Positions 6,222 through 10,441 of a DNA stretch of 10,441 bases are shown one piece after another. The notes below the pieces were generated by a model. The model was not told the origin of the DNA, did no database searches, and worked only from the letters and a program-made list of their open reading frames with translations. The stretch is from Hyphomicrobiales bacterium (lineage in GTDB: Bacteria > Pseudomonadota > Alphaproteobacteria > Rhizobiales > Aestuariivirgaceae). Where the stretch lies: NCBI GenBank assembly GCA_025362535.1, contig JANYGE010000419.1, forward strand, positions 1 through 10,441. Reading direction: 5' to 3'. Within the stretch, counting starts at the first letter, position 1; each line of letters starts with the position of its first letter. The translations under genes were made by a program, and so were the position numbers.

Positions 6222-7007
6222 ATGAATTCCTCAGCTGAAGTCGAAAAACTCACGCAATTTGCCTTAGGCTTGGCAGAAGCTTCGGCCAAAATCATCTTGC
6301 CGCAATTCCGCAAGAATATTTCAATTGACGTGAAAGCCGCTGCGGAATGGGATCCAGTGACTGAAGCAGACCGGGCGGCTGAGCGCGTTATTCGTGAAAT
6401 GATTGAAAAAGCCTATCCCGATCACGGCATTATCGGCGAAGAATATGGCACCAAATCCACTGGCTCACCTTACAGCTGGGTGCTCGACCCTATCGATGGC
6501 ACGCGGTCATTTGTCATTGGCATGCCGACATGGGCCACTTTGATCGGGCTCTATCGCGATGGCAAACCGATGCTCGGTGTGATGAACCAGCCCTTTGTGG
6601 GCGAATTGTTTTATGGAAATCCGCTTGGTGCATGGCACCAGCACCAGGGCAAGACCGACGCCATTCATGTGCGTGCCGCCTCATCTTTGGCCAAAGCCTC
6701 AGCCGGCACCACCTCGCCTTATTTATATGCCAAACACCCCAATTTCCAAAATTTGCAAAAAACCGTAACCTCGATGCGCTTTGGCGGGGATGCATATTTT
6801 TTCAGCCTGCTTGCAGCAGGTCACCTTGATATGGCTCTCGATCCAGGCTTGCAGATTTATGACATCGCGGCCTTAATCCCGATCATCGAAGGGGCGGGCG
6901 GCGTTGTTGGAACCTGGACTGACAATGACCCAACCCAAGGCGGCAATGTTTTAGCTGCTTCATCGCAAAGCTTGCTTGAAGAAGCCTGTGCCGTGTTGCG
7001 CGGCTAA
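6222..7007 (+). CDS. hisN: Inositol-monophosphatase-family histidinol-phosphatase (HisN type)
   Basis: This 261-residue Mg-dependent phosphatase of the IMPase/SuhB superfamily most resembles the histidinol-phosphatase subgroup (TIGR02067 type), which converts L-histidinol phosphate to L-histidinol in histidine biosynthesis. Visible motifs are DPVTEADRAAE (44-54), IIGEEYG (70-76, metal-binding Glu), the signature DPIDGTRSF (89-97, metal ligands D89 and D92), then IGMPTWATLIGL, and FGGDAY (187-192) with YDIAALIPIIEGAGG (213-227, metal ligand D214). The 'DGTR.F..G.PTW.TLIGL' and 'YDIAALIPI' forms separate HisN from ordinary inositol phosphatases. AAGGA at 6210-6214 lies 7 bases before the ATG. 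The gene stands alone, away from other his genes, as is common in alphaproteobacteria. A general inositol phosphatase remains possible. Confidence 0.87.
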   Translation: MNSSAEVEKLTQFALGLAEASAKIILPQFRKNISIDVKAAAEWDPVTEADRAAERVIREMIEKAYPDHGIIGEEYGTKSTGSPYSWVLDPIDGTRSFVIGMPTWATLIGLYRDGKPMLGVMNQPFVGELFYGNPLGAWHQHQGKTDAIHVRAASSLAKASAGTTSPYLYAKHPNFQNLQKTVTSMRFGGDAYFFSLLAAGHLDMALDPGLQIYDIAALIPIIEGAGGVVGTWTDNDPTQGGNVLAASSQSLLEEACAVLRG

Positions 7008-7424
7008 TTATTCGTCGCGGTAAACCCGCTCGCGTTTTTCGTGACGTTCTTGGGCTTCAATGGAAAGAGTTGCGGTTGGGCGCGCATCCAAGCGCTTTAA
7101 ACCAATCGGCTCACCCGTTTCTTCGCAATAGCCATAGGAGCCATCTTGAACGCGCTTCAAAGCTGAATCAATTTTTGAAATTAATTTGCGCTGGCGATCA
7201 CGGGTGCGAAGCTCGAGTGAACGGTCAGTTTCCGAAGAGGCTCTATCTGCCACGTCAGGCAAAATATGATTCTCATCTTGCAAATGCGTCAGGGTTTCTT
7301 TGCTCTCACGCAGAATATCTTCTTTCCACGCTATAAGTTTGCGCCGGAAATATTCAACCTGCCGCTCATTCATAAAGGGCTCGGAATCATGCGGTTTATA
7401 ATCTTCGTCTAAAGTGATCGACAT
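7008..7424 (-). CDS. dksA: RNA polymerase-binding transcription factor DksA, one-cysteine type
   Basis: This 138-residue DksA/TraR-family protein binds the RNA polymerase secondary channel and, with ppGpp, adjusts rRNA and amino-acid promoters. The coiled-coil tip motif DxxDxA is intact (D57, D60, A62). The zinc-finger region begins YGYCEETGEPIG, where only C100 remains. By spacing against E. coli DksA (C-x2-C-x17-C-x2-C), the other three positions are T103, S121 and A124. Reduced-cysteine DksA is usual in alphaproteobacteria as far as I recall, so it should still be functional. I chose ATG 7424 because it gives the family N-terminus and follows GGAAGAGAG at a suitable distance; a longer frame to 7475 is unlikely. 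Its stop abuts the hisN stop tail to tail. The oxidoreductase gene lies 69 bases upstream on the same strand. Confidence 0.92.
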   Translation of the reverse strand: MSITLDEDYKPHDSEPFMNERQVEYFRRKLIAWKEDILRESKETLTHLQDENHILPDVADRASSETDRSLELRTRDRQRKLISKIDSALKRVQDGSYGYCEETGEPIGLKRLDARPTATLSIEAQERHEKRERVYRDE

Positions 7425-7493
7425 TGAAGTGCTCTCTTCCCGTCCAGAATGCGTGCGCTCATAGCAGCCAAACATGACAGCGGCAATACTTGC

Positions 7494-8765
7494 TTATGTG
7501 GACGAAAAAAGCCGTGATTCGTCACGTTTGTCCTTGATCTGCATCAACCAATAGGAGCCTTGAACCCCCAGCCTTCCGAGCTGGCCAAAAGCCCATTGCG
7601 GTGCAAACGGCACAAACCTGCGATAGCTATCATCGCCATCCACAATTGCTGAAGCAAGAATGAGGCCAGCCATAGCAGTTGTGTTCAAACCATGCCCACC
7701 AAAAGCTGTGGCAAACCATTGCCCCTCTGCGTCGCGCCCAATCAAAGGCATTTTGTGTAAGGCATAGCCCATCAAGCCTGCCCAGGAATGTTCAATTTTT
7801 GGATCGCCAAGCGCAGGATAAGTTGCGAGCATATCTTGCTTCATGCGCCAAGCTAGGCGCGAAGGTGGTGAGACGCGTGTGGTAATCCGCCCGCCCCATA
7901 GGATCCGCCCCTGATCAATCAAGCGGTAGTAATCTCCGGCCCGCCTTGTATCGGCAATGGCAGAATGCGTGTTGATCGAGTTTTGTTCAAGCGGCTCAGT
8001 CACTGCTATATAAGTCGCAACTGGAAGAACTGCCCGGCCTGATGGCTTATGAACCGCGCGCCCAGTGGATGATACACAATGCACCACATGACGCGCCCGT
8101 ACTTCGCCATGGGCGGTTTTTATCAAAAATTCCGAACCAGATTTTTGCGAAGAAATTACCGGGCTATTTTCAAAAATGATAGCATCTGCAAGCCTCGCCT
8201 TTGCCGCCAGTGCTAGGCAATAGCGCAAAGGATGAATATGAAAGGCCTTGGGATAAAGCAGGCTTTCGAAATAGCGCGGACTTGCCAAGCGTTGCCGCGT
8301 TTCGTCGGTTGAAAAATGTTGAAGTTCTTCAGCATAGTGCTGCTGCATCGCTTGGCCATGGGCTTTAAGTCCGCCGTGATCATCATGGCGTGAAGCCACA
8401 ATCCAGCCATCGCCCATCTTATCCGTGGGCGCAACTTCGCGCCGCACATAGTCAGTTCCCTTGCGCGATAAATCATACAGCGCACGGGCCGCGTCCAAGC
8501 CAACATGGCGTTCCACATCTTCCATGCCCAAAGCAAAACCATTGGACACAAACCCACCATTGCGCCCCGATGCGCCAGAGCCAAGCAATGATTTTTCGAG
8601 GAGCACAACTGAGAGTCCCGCCCGCGCCAATTCGAGGCAAGTGGTAAGCCCGGCCAGCCCGCCACCAACAATGCACACATCGGCTTTAAGTTTCTGGGAG
8701 AGCGGCAATGCGGCAGTGCTGCGTGTCGCAGTCGCTTCATACCAGGTTTCAAAACTCTCAATCAT
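7494..8765 (-). CDS. FAD-dependent oxidoreductase, DAO family (PuuB/OrdL-like)
   Basis: This 423-residue flavoprotein of the DAO family resembles gamma-glutamylputrescine oxidase and other OrdL-like amine or amino-acid oxidases. The N-terminus has the SFETWYEAT opener typical of the group, then the dinucleotide-binding VCIVGGGLAGL (GxGxxG at 34-39), the ribose-binding Glu in VVLLEK, and the FAD-binding GSGASGRNGGF. Near the C-terminus is FGGHGLNTTAMAG, the second FAD contact. The likely reaction is oxidative deamination of a secondary or primary amine with H2O2 release, but no glutamylpolyamine pathway partner lies nearby, so the substrate is unknown. ATG 8765 is taken as the start. An in-frame TTG at 8774 has GGA five bases upstream and is possible. 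The gene is divergent from the lipoprotein gene and upstream of dksA. Confidence 0.88.
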   Translation of the reverse strand: MIESFETWYEATATRSTAALPLSQKLKADVCIVGGGLAGLTTCLELARAGLSVVLLEKSLLGSGASGRNGGFVSNGFALGMEDVERHVGLDAARALYDLSRKGTDYVRREVAPTDKMGDGWIVASRHDDHGGLKAHGQAMQQHYAEELQHFSTDETRQRLASPRYFESLLYPKAFHIHPLRYCLALAAKARLADAIIFENSPVISSQKSGSEFLIKTAHGEVRARHVVHCVSSTGRAVHKPSGRAVLPVATYIAVTEPLEQNSINTHSAIADTRRAGDYYRLIDQGRILWGGRITTRVSPPSRLAWRMKQDMLATYPALGDPKIEHSWAGLMGYALHKMPLIGRDAEGQWFATAFGGHGLNTTAMAGLILASAIVDGDDSYRRFVPFAPQWAFGQLGRLGVQGSYWLMQIKDKRDESRLFSST

Positions 8766-8864
8766 CTGTGCCAATTCGATCCAAATAAAAATTATGATGC
8801 TTAACGTAAAATTAGAACAACTCGTCCAAGTTTAGCAATATCTGGGTCAGTTTGGGTGAGTATT
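8766..8864. promoter_or_regulatory. Divergent promoter region between the FAD oxidoreductase and lipoprotein genes
   Basis: These 99 bases separate two start codons on opposite strands and must hold both promoters unless one is further away. The stretch is AT rich (8781-8820), but I find no -35/-10 pair with convincing spacing and no clear operator. Confidence 0.4.
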
Positions 8865-10091
8865 ATGCGGTTTGTATCTTTGTGTGCACTATTAGCAACA
8901 ACGACAGCTTTGGCGGGTTGTGCCGGTGGCGATGGTTCTGCCTTAAGTCTTGCCTCATCTGGCGTAAGCGTATGTGGCATTGATGACCCGAACTGTGCAA
9001 CAGCTTCAACCGGAACCGGAACCGGGACTGGCACGGGGACCGGAACAGGAACCGGTACTGGAACCACTACCTCGACCAACACAGGCAACACGACAACGTT
9101 GACCACTGGTGACACAACCATAGCTTTGGAAAAAAGTCTCTTTTTAGCTCCCTCATCTGGCACCGCCAAGTCAACCTTAAAAATAGGAAGCAGCCCCAGC
9201 ACTGCAACATTCGCCATTGACACAAAATCCACCAACAACGCGGCTTGGCCCACCAGCAAAAAAATGGACGAATATGTCTATGGCAGCACCCACACTACAA
9301 CTAGCTTTACCACGGGCCCAGGCACTGGCCCCGGTGGCGGTTACAAAGAATATCGCAATTATGTGAAGGGCAAAGCCGACGAAGTGCTGCAAGTTTGGAC
9401 ATTTAACAACAGCCGCGCAATTCATTACCGTGATGATACCAATGGCTCAGGTGCAGCTGGACATGAAGCTTGGTCCTTTGAAGACTATGATCCACTCGGC
9501 GGCACTGTTGCACAAAAAACCACATTAGCGCAGATGCCTGCCGTTGCATCAGCAACTTTCACAGGCAAATTTGCCGCCACTGCACAATCGTCGAATTGGT
9601 ATGAGGATCGTTCAGGAACGGGCCACATATTATTGCACAACAACAATTGGGGTGTAACAGGCAGCAGCAAAGTTGATGTCAATTTCGGCACAAAAGCAGT
9701 TACCGGAACTCTCACCCCAGAAACATGGGGCACACTGGCCGCAGACAATTACTATGATATCGTCACTGTAAATGGAGCTTCCCAGCCTCTAAATGAAGAT
9801 TACCAACAGTGGATGGACGAAAAAATTCTGCTGAACGGCACAATCGGTTTCACTGCAACAGGCAATTCAGTAACCGGCACTGCCGCCATGGACACCACAA
9901 ATAACGGTTGGCTTTCAAGCGCAGACGCAAGTCCCTTCTATGGATCACTATTCGGAGCCACGGGCAAAGAATTCACAGGCATATTTAACGTCGATGCCAC
10001 CTCCCCTCAACCGATAGGCGGCGACCCTGTTAACAATCCAACGCGCGGTTACTTGCAAATTGGCGGCGTTATCCATGGCACCAGCCCATAA
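8865..10091 (+). CDS. Surface lipoprotein with Thr-Gly tether and TbpB-like C-terminal region, probable Slam substrate
   Basis: The 408-residue product has a lipoprotein signal peptide with lipobox LAGC, the lipid-bearing Cys being C19. A Ser/Gly segment with C37 and C44 follows, then nine Thr-Gly pairs (49-66) and a Thr/Asn-rich linker, a flexible tether. The rest is Gly/Thr/aromatic rich and strand-like. Its last third (VDVNFGTKAVTGTL, then ILLNGTIGF, then SPFYGSLFGATGKEFTGIF) follows the order seen in TbpB-type barrels: a strand before TGTL, then a strand ending in FYG..FG..G.E..G.F. I infer a surface-exposed lipoprotein that binds a host or environmental ligand; which one is unknown. ATG 8865 is preferred over GTG 8856 because GGTGAG at 8855-8860 serves as ribosome site. 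The next gene, 10 bases on, looks like its Slam exporter. Confidence 0.75.
   Translation: MRFVSLCALLATTTALAGCAGGDGSALSLASSGVSVCGIDDPNCATASTGTGTGTGTGTGTGTGTGTTTSTNTGNTTTLTTGDTTIALEKSLFLAPSSGTAKSTLKIGSSPSTATFAIDTKSTNNAAWPTSKKMDEYVYGSTHTTTSFTTGPGTGPGGGYKEYRNYVKGKADEVLQVWTFNNSRAIHYRDDTNGSGAAGHEAWSFEDYDPLGGTVAQKTTLAQMPAVASATFTGKFAATAQSSNWYEDRSGTGHILLHNNNWGVTGSSKVDVNFGTKAVTGTLTPETWGTLAADNYYDIVTVNGASQPLNEDYQQWMDEKILLNGTIGFTATGNSVTGTAAMDTTNNGWLSSADASPFYGSLFGATGKEFTGIFNVDATSPQPIGGDPVNNPTRGYLQIGGVIHGTSP
9009..9062 (+). repeat. Nine degenerate hexamers encoding (Thr-Gly)9
   Basis: Nine consecutive six-base units of the form ACN-GGN encode alternating Thr and Gly in the lipoprotein tether. All four Thr codons and all four Gly codons occur, so the array is not a clean slippage repeat, though its origin in hexamer expansion is likely. 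Unit number could vary between strains without frameshift. Confidence 0.9.
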
Positions 10092-10101
10092 GGCAAGTCA
10101 C

Positions 10102-10441
10102 ATGACTTCAAAAAATAAAATCTCAAAAGGGCGCGCAACTAAGCGCGCTCTTCACTATTTGTTGCCTTTGGCACTTGGCCTAGTTTGCTTAAATTCAGCA
10201 GCGCTGGCTGCCACACAAATCAGTGTCCAAAAAATCGCTGCCTATGAGGCAATGCCTGAAAGCGAACGCGTGCGCTTATTGATCACTCTAGCTAAAGCTC
10301 ATCAGTCAGACGATGCCGCCGAACTCATTCAGCGCTTCCCATTGCAAGGCGATCACGCAGCAAATCGCACACTATTCATTACCGGGCTCATCAAAGCAGA
10401 TCACGGTGATTTAACTGGTGCCGCCCAAAATTACCGCGATG
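10102..10441 (+). CDS. N-terminal part of a probable Slam (surface lipoprotein assembly modulator) protein, cut by window end
   Basis: The frame is open from ATG 10102 to the window end, giving 113 residues of an incomplete gene. A basic N-terminus (about residues 1-16), a hydrophobic stretch and an ALA-A site near residue 36 form a signal peptide. The remainder is helical with TPR-like spacing: 'RLLITLAKAHQSDDAAELI' and 'GLIKADHGDLTGAAQNYRD'. This is the pattern of the periplasmic TPR part of Slam proteins, which continue into a C-terminal outer-membrane barrel that moves lipoproteins to the cell surface; the barrel lies beyond the window. AAGG at about 10090-10093 overlaps the previous stop. 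It is 10 bases after the lipoprotein gene, so one transcript is expected. Another exported TPR protein cannot be excluded from this fragment alone. Confidence 0.65.
   Translation, partial: MTSKNKISKGRATKRALHYLLPLALGLVCLNSAALAATQISVQKIAAYEAMPESERVRLLITLAKAHQSDDAAELIQRFPLQGDHAANRTLFITGLIKADHGDLTGAAQNYRD

Noticed and set aside
8213..8761. Minus-strand frame of 182 codons within the FAD oxidoreductase gene.
   Set aside because: It overlaps a clear flavoprotein gene with intact FAD motifs; its own composition (many Cys, Trp, Arg, Met) is typical of a frame-shadow.
9001..9065. CRISPR-like or tandem repeat array.
   Set aside because: The repeats are six bases, contiguous without spacers, and lie in frame inside a coding region.
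8801..9259. Minus-strand frame of 152 codons with Val-Pro repeats.
   Set aside because: The repeats are just the complement of the Thr-Gly array, and the frame is a shadow of the lipoprotein gene.

Overview
The window looks like part of an alphaproteobacterial chromosome, most likely from the Hyphomicrobiales (Rhizobiales). The evidence is a CpdR-type response regulator next to an N-formylglutamate amidohydrolase, a one-cysteine DksA, an inositol-monophosphatase-type histidinol phosphatase, and a small RNA matching the suhB/mmgR (alpha-r8) pattern of rhizobia and relatives. Base composition is moderate, near 50% GC by eye. No genus can be named safely.

Layout. Bases 1-3136 hold envelope genes of accessory character, all on the + strand: a small exported protein, an eight-helix membrane protein built from four repeats (COG4705 type), a PAP2-family lipid phosphatase of undecaprenyl-diphosphatase type, and an exported probable outer-membrane beta-barrel. 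Bases 3137-3448 have no convincing gene. Bases 3449-4224 carry a translationally coupled DUF3489-DUF2924 pair, genes usually found in integrated elements beside a recombinase. Here they lie alone against a tRNA-Val(GAC) gene (4330-4404, minus strand), which suggests a decayed element or the edge of one.

From the tRNA rightwards the content is housekeeping: cpdR (minus) divergent from N-formylglutamate amidohydrolase (plus), the suhB/mmgR-like sRNA (minus), the histidinol-phosphatase-like gene (plus) meeting dksA (minus) tail to tail with no spare base, and a DAO-family FAD oxidoreductase (minus) upstream of dksA.

The right end (8865-10441) holds a two-gene + strand unit: a lipoprotein with a (Thr-Gly)9 tether and a C-terminal part resembling TbpB-type beta-barrels, then, 10 bases on, the start of an exported helical-repeat protein cut by the window end. 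The pair fits a surface lipoprotein and its Slam (surface lipoprotein assembly modulator) translocator, and it is the most interesting system in the window. The sRNA and the orphan DUF3489-DUF2924 pair come next.
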